Below, piece after piece: positions 40,546-50,064 of a DNA stretch of 64,000 nt (positions within the stretch are counted from its first letter, which is position 1; each line of letters starts with the position of its first letter). The notes beneath the pieces are model-generated. The model saw only the letters and a program-made list of their open reading frames with translations. It was not told where the DNA came from and made no database searches. Origin of the DNA: Emiliania huxleyi CCMP1516 (lineage: Eukaryota > Haptophyta > Isochrysidales > Noelaerhabdaceae); contig NW_005196981.1 in assembly GCF_000372725.1 (NCBI RefSeq), forward strand, positions 522,771-586,770, written 5' to 3'. The translations under genes and the position numbers were made by a program.

Positions 40546-40949
40546 ATGGCTGCCGACCCTGAGCTCGCATTGCGCCTCAAAGCGCAGCGCAACCAGGGTT
40601 TCTTCATGTTCATCACGGCGTGCGGCGGCCTCCTCTACCTCAAAGTCAAGGACAGTCGGCAAGACGTGCGCCGGCGATCTGGCCGCCCCCGGTCGCCTAC
40701 GCTTGGCTTTGAGGGCCTGACATGCACGCCGTTAGGCGATGGACTGGGCGCAGCTCGCCTCCACCGTCGGGCCGGCCATCGCCGTCGCGGCGCGGCTGAT
40801 CGGCTGACTGCCGCTTAGCCCTCACTGCACCAAGTGACACCCCACGCTGCCCCGCACAGATCGGTGTCGCCATCCTCCTAACCGGCCTGACTCGGGCGAT
40901 CAGCGGGCTGGGCCAGCGGGCTGCCAAGGCTCGCGCCAAAGCGGACTGA
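40546..40949 (+). CDS. Small three-exon membrane protein (87 aa)
   Basis: Exons 40546-40665, 40736-40789 and 40860-40949, phase 0 throughout; the first intron is GT-AG and the second GC-AG. The protein starts MAADPELALRLKAQRNQGFF, has a first hydrophobic segment (FFMFITACGGLLYLKV), then DWAQLASTVGPAIAVAIGVA into a second one, and a basic helical end (GQRAAKARAKAD). The second intron could instead end a few codons later. Unknown family; size and layout fit a small organelle or ER membrane subunit. Confidence 0.5.
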
Positions 40950-41626
40950 TGACTTGAGTTGCTCGGATCAGCGGATGCGCATATTTGGCATATATCCACC
41001 TCCAGTGGCCAGCTACGCCACTTGTAGCATGCGCTTGAATGTACGTGATGCGCGGGAGCGTCGACGCGCAGGTAGTATAGTACAATGGATAGCTCCAAAG
41101 CACAAACCGCGTCCGCGTGTACCGGCCTACCCGCGGCCCGCGCGCGATTTTCTCCCGGGGCGGGGCCGCCCCCCCCCCCCGCCCCCCCGCGGCAAACGTG
41201 TATCGACGTTCCGCGCCGCGGAGCTCTCTGCCGCCTCATTTTCTTTTTCTGCGGTGGGGGCGACGGCTTCTGAGGAAGCTGCTGTCGCGCGTGCGCCTTT
41301 GTCTGTCGTGTGACAGCTTCCTTACGCGCGGCGCGGCCGTCCGCCGCTGTGTGGCGACGCGCAGAACATCAACAACGCTGCTCTCGCAACATGCGTGTCG
41401 CGCACTCATTCATGACCGGCCGCAATGTCCCACCCCCCTGCGCGCGGGCCTTCTAGGCCTGTGGGTAGTCTCCGCCATTCCGAGGGCCTCCAGGGCTCAC
41501 ACCTCAACCTCCGCTCCGATAGAGGACCAGCGCGCAGCGCCATAGGACGATAGGAGGTACTTTCTTCTCATAACAAGTTCTTTGAATCGTGTTGTGCGAG
41601 GTTTGTGATTAGACTCGGAATTCTCA
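40950..41626. other. No supported gene
   Basis: A tRNA-like phrase near 41071 was examined and dropped. Frames here lack domains. Confidence 0.4.
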
Positions 41627-41944
41627 CTTTGGGACACGGGTGGGGGTCCCGGGTGGTGGTTGGAACTCGCGTGGCCCCGCGCGGCCGTACCTACTCGCGT
41701 TTTCGGCCCACCACCTTCGACCGAGCTCACCACCATCACGTACGCACGTTTTATCGTGTGCGCGACGCGCTCGACCACCACCGCGGTGGCGACAAGAGCG
41801 CCTTTTCAACACGCTGCTGGGATGGCGGTGTGCAGCACCAGCCTTTTTTAGCAGAATTTTTTTCTCGCTTTCGCCCAAATCGCGCGCCCAACAGCCAAGC
41901 TCCCAACCACCACCCGGGACCCCCACCACCCGTGTCCCAAAGTG
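41627..41944. mobile_element. Short element with ~40-bp inverted ends
   Basis: Left end CACTTTGGGACACGGGTGGG continuing to GGGTGGTGGTTGG; the right end (41895-41944) is its complement. A third copy of this end is at 43636-43680. The right end is followed by a reverse version of the AAGAATTTTAC module (41958-41995). No target duplication was found and no coding sequence. Confidence 0.6.
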
Positions 41945-41999
41945 AGGCCGCTGTGATTCTTTTGCGCGAGGGAGTTTGTTTGTAAAATTCTTTCTCCGC

Positions 42000-42071
42000 A
42001 AAAAACACACAACGCACAACACACACACACCCCGCACACCGCACACCACCACAACACACAACACACAACAA
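42000..42071. repeat. CA-rich microsatellite
   Basis: Irregular ACACAC/ACAACAC run. Confidence 0.8.
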
Positions 42072-42111
42072 GTGCTCGTCTTTTCTCCTGCCCTATAGTA
42101 ACCTACATTCT

Positions 42112-43019
42112 TTTTCAGTCGGCCTCGCTCTGGTCCTGTGTAGCTTTGCCTCGGACGCGTGCAGCTCATCCGTGGAAGTGAGTCCGGAGGCTGCACTGCA
42201 GGGGCTCGTGGGCGCACTCCGCGCTCGCCACGATCCTCCTCCGGGACAGCGCGCCGTCCCGATCAATGGCTGGAAAGCTGTCGATGAGCTCGAGCTGATT
42301 ATGCGTCGCTGGCGTGCAACACTGGACCTCGGCAACAAGAGCGAGGTCACCGTGGGCAAACGCAAAGCCGACACGTGCAAGAAGCACTTCTCGCGGCTCA
42401 AGTCGTACCTGCAACAGCGCCTGCCTTCTCAGCTCGTCGAGGCCATCTGCAATCTCACCGCCGAGCAGCTCAGCCCGGAGCCCGTGCGAACTGCGGTGAT
42501 GGAGTGCACGGACCCCGACGAGAGCAAACGCTCCGCGGCGCTGAAGGCGCGGATGGAGCAGCGCGGAGACGGAGTCGACGACTCCCCGGCCGATACAGAC
42601 GACGTCTCGACTGCTAAAAATTCGTCTAGAACGCTCTGCACGGACTGGCCAGACTTGTCTGGAGCTCTGGACTCCGGCGGCGCATTCCGCGGCGCCGCCT
42701 CGCCGCTCACGGCGTTTGGCCCCACGTGCTCCCACGCGGTCCCGGTGGCGCGGCTGGTGCCGACGGGACACACATGCTGTCGTGATATGCCAACGCCCGC
42801 GCGGCGCGCACGCCGCCACGCCGGCTCCGGCAGCTACTTTCTCGTTCTCTGTGGACTGTGGACTACGTATACATATAGCGTAGCGACCAGTGAGCAGCAG
42901 CAAGATGCAGCAGGGGCCGCAGGCACACATTACTCGGGCTGTGTTTTCTTGGTGTGCGCTGTGGGGGAGACACGATGGAATCCAATCAGCGTACTTGCTC
43001 CCAAGCCGTACCAAACGGC
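42112..43019 (+). CDS. Hypothetical protein frame ended by a hAT insertion
   Basis: An open frame covers about 42127-43035 with its stop inside hAT copy B, so the 3' end is not native. The first ATG is at 42301; the start of the frame may be an exon after an acceptor near 42111-42170. The coding-like part is helical and charged: DELELIMRRWRATLDLGNKS, KRKADTCKKHFSRLKSYLQQ and LPSQLVEAICNLTAEQLSPE. Later sequence looks less coding. No domain recognised. The CAGTCGGCCTCGCTCTG phrase at 42117 recurs at 43856. Confidence 0.35.
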
Positions 43020-43506
43020 CTTAGGGTACCCCTAGGGTTCTGAGGGCCGGATTTTTTTAAGACCTTTTAAGAAACGAGGAGGTTTGGGGGCTTAACTTGC
43101 CATTTAAGAGATTGCAGGCACGGGGGGTCCCTCTTTTAAGTCCCTTTAAGAAAATCGGCCTCACCGGCACGCGTCGCTGGGTTCCGCGCCGGTTTCTCCA
43201 ATACTGCCGTTATTAGGCACGAACCCGCCACTGAAGACACATCTGTAAGTCTGGTGCACTGGCGGGAGCCATACTCGCATAGGGGACGCGTGCCAGCTGA
43301 CTGTAGCCAGCTTCCCGGCCTCCGGCGTCTACCGGGGAGCCTCCCGGACCATCGACCTCGGGAGCTCTCCCGCACCGTTTAAGCGTTTAAGACCGTTTAA
43401 GGAATCGGCGGCCCAGCAGCTCTTAAAACCGGCCTAGGCCGGTTTTAAGCCGTTTAAGCCGCAGGCGCCCCAGGGCCCACCCTTTTAAGCCTAGGGGTAC
43501 CCTAAG
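43020..43506 (-). mobile_element. hAT-like element, copy B (487 bp, perfect 8-bp TSD)
   Basis: Both ends begin CTTAGGGTACCCCTAGG (17-bp inverted repeats). CAAACGGC at 43012-43019 is repeated at 43507-43514, an exact 8-bp target duplication typical of hAT elements. Relative to copy A it is inverted and internally deleted; the right-side deletion joins sequences that share AAATCC in A. Non-autonomous. Confidence 0.9.
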
Positions 43507-43635
43507 CAAACGGCGGCGTGCCCAGCCGCTCGGACTTTATTTATTTTCCCGCTTGAGCTCTTCCCCCCGGTGGGTCGGTGCGCGGGCGTGTCGCCCGCCA
43601 CTCTTCCTTCTGTTTCCGCTGAGCTGCAGCTTCGT

Positions 43636-43710
43636 GTTGCTCCCAACCACCACCCGGGACCCCCACCACCCGTGTCCAAAGTGAGCCCGGAGTAATTCTT
43701 TTGCGCGGTG
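43636..43710 (+). repeat. Copy of CCACCACCCGGGACCCCCAC module
   Basis: Matches the right end of the element at 41627-41944 together with its flank ATTCTTTTGCGCG. It ends next to an R1 fragment. Confidence 0.65.
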
Positions 43711-43718
43711 GAGGATTC

Positions 43719-43855
43719 TTGGAGCACTTGGAGTGCGGTCATTAACCTCACGCCCAGGACCGGGGAGCTGAGAAGCGCACCCAGTTGGCCGGACGCTCGG
43801 CATCGGTTGCGGGCAAGAGAGCCCTAGCCCCGGGCGCGCGCACAAAATTTTTTTT
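43719..43855 (-). mobile_element. R1 3' end fragment
   Basis: Reverse complement of the last ~130 bp of the R1 block, with the tail CTTGGAGCACTTGGAGTG at its left. Confidence 0.7.
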
Positions 43856-43911
43856 CAGTCGGCCTCGCTCTGTGTAGCGCTTTGCCTCCGCGGCCGCGTC
43901 CACCATCTGAG

Positions 43912-44946
43912 ATGCTCGACGGCCACGGCAGGCCGCCGCACGACCAGGACGTGGAGGCCTTCTTCTGCTGCTGCGAGTTTGTCGACCAGCATGGCGAGCG
44001 GCGTCACCTCGCCGACGCGTCCGCGCTCGACTCGGCGGTACGACACCGCCGCGCTCCGCTCTGCTCCCCGGAGGGGTTGGCGGCGCTGCTCTCTGACTTG
44101 GACGACCGCGTGCGCCTGCCGATGCACGGTGGAGCCGTGTACCTCGGCTTCCTCGGCGCCGCGCCGCTCGTCGCCGTGCCTCTCCTCTTCCGCCTTGCCA
44201 TCAGCCGCTTCAGCCGCCTCCTCGCCGTCGCCGTCGTCGCGCCGGCGGGGCTCGGGTTGTGCGCGCGGTGCCGGCGCACGCTCGGCGGCCGCTTCTTCCA
44301 GGCGACGTGCGGCACTTCCCTCGGCTACGCCTTTGGCGCCTTCACCCTCGTGCTCGGCGAGCACCTGCACTTTGGCGGCTGGCTGCTCACCGCCGTCGGC
44401 TTCGCGTTTGCGGCGCTGCAGGCGCACGTGGCCGCGCACGCGCCGCCGCCGCCGGGGCTCGCCAAGCTCGAGTCGTCCGACGACGAGGCCGCCAGCGACG
44501 CGTGCCAGAGAGAGAGCCAGAGGGAGCGTCTCCCGCTGCGCGGAGGGCCGGCGCGAGGCCCGCAGGTGATGGCGCGAGAAGGAGGCGGCGGGCAGGCGGC
44601 GGGCCAGTCGTGGCCGCGCATCGACTGGCGGCGCTGCCGCGACGCCGGCGGCGGCCGCGGCGGGGGCCACCACTCCCGCGGCTCGCTGCACGTGGTGTGG
44701 CTCGACGTCGACGCCACCTCCGCCAACCGCACGCCGCTGCTGCTCGCGAGCGCTTCGCTCGCGGCGGCGGCGGCGGCGCTCTGCGCTCTGGCGCTGAGGC
44801 GAGCGTGCGAGCTGCGGGGCGGGCCGGTGGGGAGGATGTTGCGCGTTGCGGCGGAGGCGGACGAGTCGAGCCTTGAGCTCGCCCTCGCCGCATTTGGCGC
44901 CGCCGCCGCGGCGCAGGCAGCCGTCACTTGGGTGTGGCTGTACTGA
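43912..44946 (+). CDS. Six-TM hypothetical protein
   Basis: A frame of 344 aa from the ATG at 43912. It starts with a soluble part (DQDVEAFFCCCEFVDQHGER). Hydrophobic segments then follow at GAVYLGFLGAAPLVAVPLLF, LLAVAVVAPAGLGLC, SLGYAFGAFTLVLGE, FGGWLLTAVGFAFAALQAHV, LLLASASLAAAAAALCALAL and the C-terminal LALAAFGAAAAAQAAVTWVW. A glycine/arginine-rich loop of about 80 residues lies between the fourth and fifth. CARCRRTLGG after segment two is a possible metal site. The family is not recognised. The opposite strand also has a long frame but it is arginine-rich and lacks hydrophobic order. Confidence 0.5.
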   Translation: MLDGHGRPPHDQDVEAFFCCCEFVDQHGERRHLADASALDSAVRHRRAPLCSPEGLAALLSDLDDRVRLPMHGGAVYLGFLGAAPLVAVPLLFRLAISRFSRLLAVAVVAPAGLGLCARCRRTLGGRFFQATCGTSLGYAFGAFTLVLGEHLHFGGWLLTAVGFAFAALQAHVAAHAPPPPGLAKLESSDDEAASDACQRESQRERLPLRGGPARGPQVMAREGGGGQAAGQSWPRIDWRRCRDAGGGRGGGHHSRGSLHVVWLDVDATSANRTPLLLASASLAAAAAALCALALRRACELRGGPVGRMLRVAAEADESSLELALAAFGAAAAAQAAVTWVWLY

Positions 44947-45240
44947 TAGAGCGGCGTGCCGTCTGGTGCTGGCGGCACGGGCGGCCCGAATGCCAATTCC
45001 GACGAAGGTGCAGCTATCTCCTCCTCTGTAGTGCCAGGGAGATCTCCTACCTTCGATACGCGCCAATAGGCGAGAGCCTGTCCGTCGGTGTAATTGCTAG
45101 AGGGTTGTCAAACGTTAACTTTGGGCCTAACAGTTGCACTATTGTTGGCTGAAATCCTCAACGTTGTTCAAGTGTTCTCCCCAGCCCAAGCTGTTACTGT
45201 TTGCTACTGTTGTTACTGTTGTTCAGTGGTCAGCAAGCAG
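44947..45240. other. Intergenic, no feature
   Basis: AT-richer toward its end, with repeated TGTTACTGTTG phrases. Confidence 0.4.
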
Positions 45241-45640
45241 AAAATGCCAAAAAAATCCCGGGCTCCGGGGGGGGTAAAACCCGAAGGAAATTTTCCCTTT
45301 GGGGGGGGTTTCGGGGTTTTTTGGGGTTTTACCCCCCCTTTTTGGACGCGGGAAATTGTGGGGGGTCACTCCCAGCCTTTCTTTATTTTTGTTCAGCGGG
45401 CCTAACTTTAGCTATTGTTGTGGGGGAGCCCCATTGAGCACGGTTGTTTTGTTGTTACTGTTAACACAAGCAACACTGTTTGTTAAGTTTTTTTTAAAGG
45501 TTGTTTTTTTGTGTGAAAAGGGTAGGGGACAGGGGGATTCCCGGGCCCCTTGGTGGGGGATTTTTTGTTGCACGCCGTTTAAGTTTTTTTTTCAGCGTGA
45601 CCGAGCCGGGAAAGAGTCCCCCCTTGGGGTAGGAGGGGCC
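45241..45640. other. Homopolymer-rich, probably low-quality sequence
   Basis: Long runs of G, C, T and A like those at 33013-33350. Frames through it are not credible. Confidence 0.6.
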
Positions 45641-46420
45641 CCACATTGTTGGGTACCCCCCCTGCAAATTAAAAGTAAGGGCGGACCCCCCCCCCCAGCA
45701 GCAGCGTTTTGTTGCTGGGGGGGTCGGGACCCCCCCCCCCCCCCCCAGCAGGAGCGCTCTGCTGCTGGGGGTTCGGGACCCAGCAGCAGCGCTCTGCTGC
45801 TGGGGGGTGCTGGCATCTCTGTACCGACAGCTGTAAGTAAGTACGGTTAGCGTTCCAGTCGTCGGCGAGGTGCTGGATATTAAATGGCTTGAGGGCGAGC
45901 CGCATGGCTTCCACCACGTCGCTGCCCGCGCCATTGCGGCGACGCGTCGCGGCGGACCTGACAGTTTTGCCGCGCGACGGGCCGCGCGCGCGTTTCGAAA
46001 AAAGAATTTTACAACAAAACTCCCTCGCACGACACTGAAAAAAGAAAGGTCCTTAAGCTCAGTCGATCGATTTCGACGAGCGAGCGATCCGAGGATCGAG
46101 CGGGTGACCGATAGGCTAGAGAGATCAACGCTGATCGATCAACGTCAGCCGAGACGCCCGAGTGAGTGGCTCACTAATACGGCTTTTAGTGTGGTAGTAC
46201 AATAGACTCACATGGTCACAAGTCTTTAGTAAAACGCCAGCACTCGACACGACGAAGGTGTATTGGGCTCGAAGGCGCGGTGAACACAGCCGCCTCGAGC
46301 GTACCGCTAAAACACGAGCCGAGGTGGGAGGGGGCGGCGGCGGCGAAGAGGCGGGAGCCGGGAGAGCTGGGTCCAATGCCCTCTGCTGCTGGGGGGGTCG
46401 GGACCCCCCCCCCCCAGGAG
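45641..46420. mobile_element. F2 fold-back element, copy 2 (inverted)
   Basis: The middle 45820-46330 matches 36260-36760 in reverse complement, with the same CAGCAGCAG/CTGCTGCTG hairpins outside it. It differs by a ~40-bp insertion at about 45998-46037 carrying AAGAATTTTACAACAAAACT. The right end runs into poor sequence and the gap. Confidence 0.7.
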
Positions 46421-46535
46421 GGGATTGGAGCTGGTTGTGGGGGCGGGAGCCTCTTCGAGGAGGGGGGGTCTGCTGATGGGGGGGTGGGTATTCCCGCCCC
46501 GCCCGGGGAGATGGTTTTAAATGGGCCGGGGGGGC

Positions 46536-46635
46536 NNNNNNNNNNNNNNNNNNNNNNNNNNNNNNNNNNNNNNNNNNNNNNNNNNNNNNNNNNNNNNNNN
46601 NNNNNNNNNNNNNNNNNNNNNNNNNNNNNNNNNNN
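46536..46635. other. Assembly gap (100 N)
   Basis: Exactly 100 N. The sequence resuming at 46636 is the left arm of a long palindrome, which probably caused the break. Confidence 0.98.
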
Positions 46636-47215
46636 CCCCCGTCGAGTCAAAATCGACATGCGAGTCGATCTTTCGCCCGCCAGAGGGATACGCGGCGTTC
46701 GGGTGACAAACAGCGCTGCGGCCCCGAAGTGGCGGTGGACATGCTCCCATGTCGCCGACGCGGCGCCGGAGTGGCCGGCGCTGCTCGCCGCGACCACGAC
46801 GGCTACTCTGATGCTCCGGGCCGACCCGTCCTAGAGCGGCCGCACATTGCTCGGTACCCCCCCTCCACATCAAAAGTAATCTCTTCTTCTTGGGGGGGTG
46901 GGCACCCCCCCCCAGCAGCAGCGCTCTGCTGCTGGGGGGGTCAGACCCCCCCCCCTAGCAGCAGAGATGACTTTAGATGTGCAGGGGGGGTACCGAGCAA
47001 TGTGCGGCCGCTCTAGGACGGGTCGGCCCGGAGCATCAGAGTAGCCGTCGTGGTCGCGGCGAGCAGCGCCGGCCACTCCGGCGCCGCGTCGGCAACATGG
47101 GAGCATGTCCACCGCCACTTCGCGGTCGCAGCGCTGTTTGTCACCCGAACGCCGCATATCCCTCTGGCGGGCCAAAGATCGACTCGCATGTCGATTTTGA
47201 CTCGACGGCGGCATG
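46636..47215. repeat. Large palindrome with F2-type core
   Basis: Left arm 46636-46860 and right arm 46985-47215 are inverted copies of about 225 bp with scattered differences. Both contain GTCGAGTCAAAATCGACATG, CATGCTCCCATGT and GGAGCATCAGAGTAGCC (or complements). The innermost 190 bp are a compact F2-like fold-back bounded by CTAGAGCGGCCGCACATTGC and its complement. The left arm is cut by the gap. Confidence 0.85.
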
Positions 47216-47636
47216 GAGGCTAGTAAGGACCACGGAAAAGATTGATTCTCGCCTGTAACTATTGATATTGATTATTGACAGCATCCCCTCTAACTATTGA
47301 CAATATATTGACATATTGATCGCTGATTTGTCCCAACATTTCCTAGATGTGGGCTGAAATCGAAAAAATCGCGAGTTCAAGGCGATTTTTAATGCGGTTT
47401 AAGCGATTTCGAAGCGATTTTGGCCCGTTTTTAACGATTTAGAGCCACTTTCAAGCCCAGGATGGACCCCCATCGCTGGATATATTGATATGTTGAGTCC
47501 AACCTGACGGTCCTGACCAGCCCGCAGGCCCAGCGCTCTCCTCTAACTATTGCCAAGATATTGACATTGATCGCATCTCTAACTATCTTATTGGAGCAAT
47601 ATATTCAATATTTTCCGTGGTCCTTAACTCCATGCC
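47211..47636. mobile_element. AT-rich MITE-like element
   Basis: Inverted ends of about 26 bp (GGCATGGAG, then TTAAGGACCACGGAAAA on the right in reverse; GGCATGGAGGCTAGTAAGG on the left). The interior is far more AT-rich than the surroundings, with repeated AACTATTGA/ATATTGACAT words and GCGATTT words. No frame. Target duplication unclear because the flank GGCGGC is itself part of the palindrome. Confidence 0.6.
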
Positions 47637-47919
47637 GCCGCCAAGTCGGACTCGGAGCCAGTCTGCGGCGACCACAGCGCTCGGACCGCAGGGATATGCG
47701 AGAGCGTTTCAGAGTCAAGCTTTTGCGCGAAATCCCACAGTGGTGGATTTTGGGGCGCTGTGGGCCGCTGTGCGCACCCCCTACGCCCTAGCCCTACCGT
47801 AGTCCAAACAACCGAGGACGAGAGTACGACACCGGGTACACTGTTCGTACACAACGAACAACAAAAATATCAAATTTGCCGGCTCTAGAGTAAATTAGAA
47901 CGAATTTCTAATTAGAAAT

Positions 47920-49419
47920 TTACCCACTCCTCTCCCCGCCCGCGCAAAACCGCGCCGGCAATGGCTCCGCCCCCATCAGATTCCTCCACGTATGGTCCAC
48001 CCCCGGGTAGCCTGGCCTTCGCCGCCTGCGAAACTCGACGATATACTCGATCGCGTCCAACAGGCTCGCGTGCACGGCACCTGCACGCTCTTCTGCGCGG
48101 GCGCTGTGTGCCCACGCGTCGCGGAAGCCGGCGTTGAAGTTGATCAGGTGGTTGCGCGGCACCACGAAGTGGGTCGCCGGGTCCACAGTCAAGCCATCGC
48201 GGCTCCACGGCGCCAAACGCACGTCGAGGGGGCTGTTCTCGCCGCGCGCGGCAGTTGGCATATCCATCCGCACAATCTCGGAGCTGACGATGAAGGCGGG
48301 GAGGTCAGCCGGCAAGAAGGGAGGGGAGTGGACCTGCTCCGGGTTGGGGACGCGCAGCCAATCCACAAAGACGAGGTCTCCCGCGTCGAGCGACTTGACC
48401 TTCTTCCTCTTCGCCTCGCGGGCCGCCTCGGAGGCGGAGGGGGCGGAGGGGGCGGAGGGGGGAGGGGCGCTGCTCGCCGCCGCCGTCGGCGCCACCGATG
48501 GGAGCGCGGGGCGCGGCGAAGGGGCGGGGAGGCCGGAGCTGCCGAGCGGGCCTGCGGAGCGGTGAATGGATCGGAGGGTGCGGTGAGGTGGAGCATCTCG
48601 CCGGGGCGGGGCGGGGCGAGGGTACGGCCAGGACGGGGCGCGTGGAAGGCTGTGAAGGGCGCGCGCACCGGCTGCGGGGCGCCGCCGCTCGTCGTGCCCG
48701 TCCGGCGCCCCTCGCGGAGAGGGGCTCGGCGTGTCCCTTACTCTGCCCTGCCGACCATCCCCGTATAGCTCCACCTCCGGCACTTGGCCCTCCTCCTCCT
48801 CCTGCTGCTCGCGATCGTGCCGCGACCGTTTGCGCACCGCGTTCAGCGAGTTGCTGCGCCGCATATGGTGCTGATCAAACCGAATCTGCCGCCGGACGAG
48901 CGGGTCGATTTCGGCGAGCTCCACCCCGTCCGGCACAAAGGGCCGGAGGTGACCGGCCCGGACCCACTCGCCCGAGCCGTCGCTGAACCGCAGCGAATCA
49001 ATCTTTACGGAGGCCAGCTCCGGCGAGGCGTGGGTGTAGGAGGTGATGCCCACAATGTAGAAGCGGCATGGGAGCGTGCCGCGCCGGCGCGACCTGTTGA
49101 AGGGGCCGTCTCCCGCCGGGTTGTGGGCGCGGTTGGAGTCGCTGGACTGGGGGAGGCTGGACCGAATGTACGCCACGTAATCGTTCCAGCAAACGTTCTC
49201 TGGGGCGGTGTCGGCGTTCCTGTAGAGCGCTTTGTGGACCGCCGCTGCGGCCTCCGTAAAGGAGGTGTAGCTCTTGATCATATCCTCATGCGGCGCCTCG
49301 ATGACGTCGGTCGCCCCGAGCCGGAACCAGTCCCACACCCGCACGCGCAGCACGACCCTCTTGAAGCGGCCGCGCTCGCGCTCGAGGTGCAGATACAGGT
49401 ATCCTTTCAGCCGCACCAT
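47920..49419 (-). CDS. Hypothetical 499-aa protein
   Basis: A single uninterrupted frame from the ATG at 49419. The first 220 residues look globular: MVRLKGYLYLHLERERGRFK, RVWDWFRLGATDVIEAPHED, then WNDYVAYIRSSLPQ and FYIVGITSYTHASPELAS. A basic/acidic patch (RKRSRHDREQQEEEEGQ) and a proline/serine-rich linker follow. A second globular part starts with KRKKVKSLDAGDLVFVDWLR and includes DLPAFIVSSEIVRMDM, THFVVPRNHLINFNAGFRDA and DAIEYIVEFRRRRRP. I do not recognise either part; DAGDLVFVDWLRVPNP could be a small beta-barrel reader-type fold. Its length without introns and the neighbouring AT-rich MITE leave open an element origin. Confidence 0.55.
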   Translation of the reverse strand: MVRLKGYLYLHLERERGRFKRVVLRVRVWDWFRLGATDVIEAPHEDMIKSYTSFTEAAAAVHKALYRNADTAPENVCWNDYVAYIRSSLPQSSDSNRAHNPAGDGPFNRSRRRGTLPCRFYIVGITSYTHASPELASVKIDSLRFSDGSGEWVRAGHLRPFVPDGVELAEIDPLVRRQIRFDQHHMRRSNSLNAVRKRSRHDREQQEEEEGQVPEVELYGDGRQGRVRDTPSPSPRGAPDGHDERRRPAAGARALHSLPRAPSWPYPRPAPPRRDAPPHRTLRSIHRSAGPLGSSGLPAPSPRPALPSVAPTAAASSAPPPSAPSAPSASEAAREAKRKKVKSLDAGDLVFVDWLRVPNPEQVHSPPFLPADLPAFIVSSEIVRMDMPTAARGENSPLDVRLAPWSRDGLTVDPATHFVVPRNHLINFNAGFRDAWAHSARAEERAGAVHASLLDAIEYIVEFRRRRRPGYPGVDHTWRNLMGAEPLPARFCAGGERSG

Positions 49420-49719
49420 GGCCTCCTGTACTGTCTTCTCCCACGGCGCGCCGCCCCGAAAAAGGGAAGCGACGCTGTGAACGGGCCCGGCTCAAAAATT
49501 CTCTTCGCCTGCGGCGCGCGCACTTGTCACTTTCCAAAGTCTGCGGTGTTCTGAGTGGATGGAGTGAATGGAGGCGTGTGTGCGTCTTCCCGTCAACCCA
49601 ACAGATACATGTACATGTAGAGAGCCGACTCGGCGGCAGACTCTGGCAACGCCCTCGCTCGCGGACCGCAGCTTACCTCTTCCCTAAAAATCCTTCGGGC
49701 CGGCGCTCTGGCTTGAGTG

Positions 49720-49965
49720 CCCCGGCCGGAGCTAGAGGGCAAGGGCTACCTGGTCACCTCCGGGCCGTTCAGATACTTGCGCCACCCCAATGACACGGGC
49801 GAGCTCTTCGGATGGACGGCCAGCGCGCTGCTCGGCGCCCTCGTGGCCCTCTCGCAGGGCGCTTCTTTTGCGCGCAGCGTGCTGCCCTGGCTGATCGGCT
49901 CGGCCGTTGGCTGGGTGGGGATTATATTCGTGCTCAGACGCGGGTCGCCACGCGCACGGCACGGT
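49720..49965 (+). pseudogene. Isoprenylcysteine methyltransferase/PEMT-like fragment
   Basis: The frame encodes GKGYLVTSGPFRYLRHPNDT followed by GELFGWTASALLGAL and two further hydrophobic stretches to GIIFVLRRG. GPFRYLRHP..TGE is the signature of integral-membrane ICMT/PEMT-type methyltransferases (SAM-binding RHP region). The C-terminal EE..L part that completes the site is not visible, and no upstream exon was found. A fragment or a gene with unread exons. Confidence 0.5.
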
Positions 49966-50064
49966 GACACTGGATCTCGGATTGACAGTGACGGAGAGTC
50001 GCGCGGGAGGCCGGCTTGCAAATACGGCCGGGTACGGAAACGCTCGTCTACCACTGTACGATGT

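Noticed and set aside
41060-41130. tRNA-like phrase GGTAGTATAGTACAATGG
   Set aside because: No B-box (GGTTCGANTC) downstream and no cloverleaf can be folded by eye.
43855-45066. 403-aa antisense frame opposite the six-TM protein
   Set aside because: Arginine-rich with no hydrophobic or globular order; shadow frame.
46216-46873. Frames across the N gap at 46536
   Set aside because: They join fold-back repeat on both sides of an unknown gap; not protein-coding.
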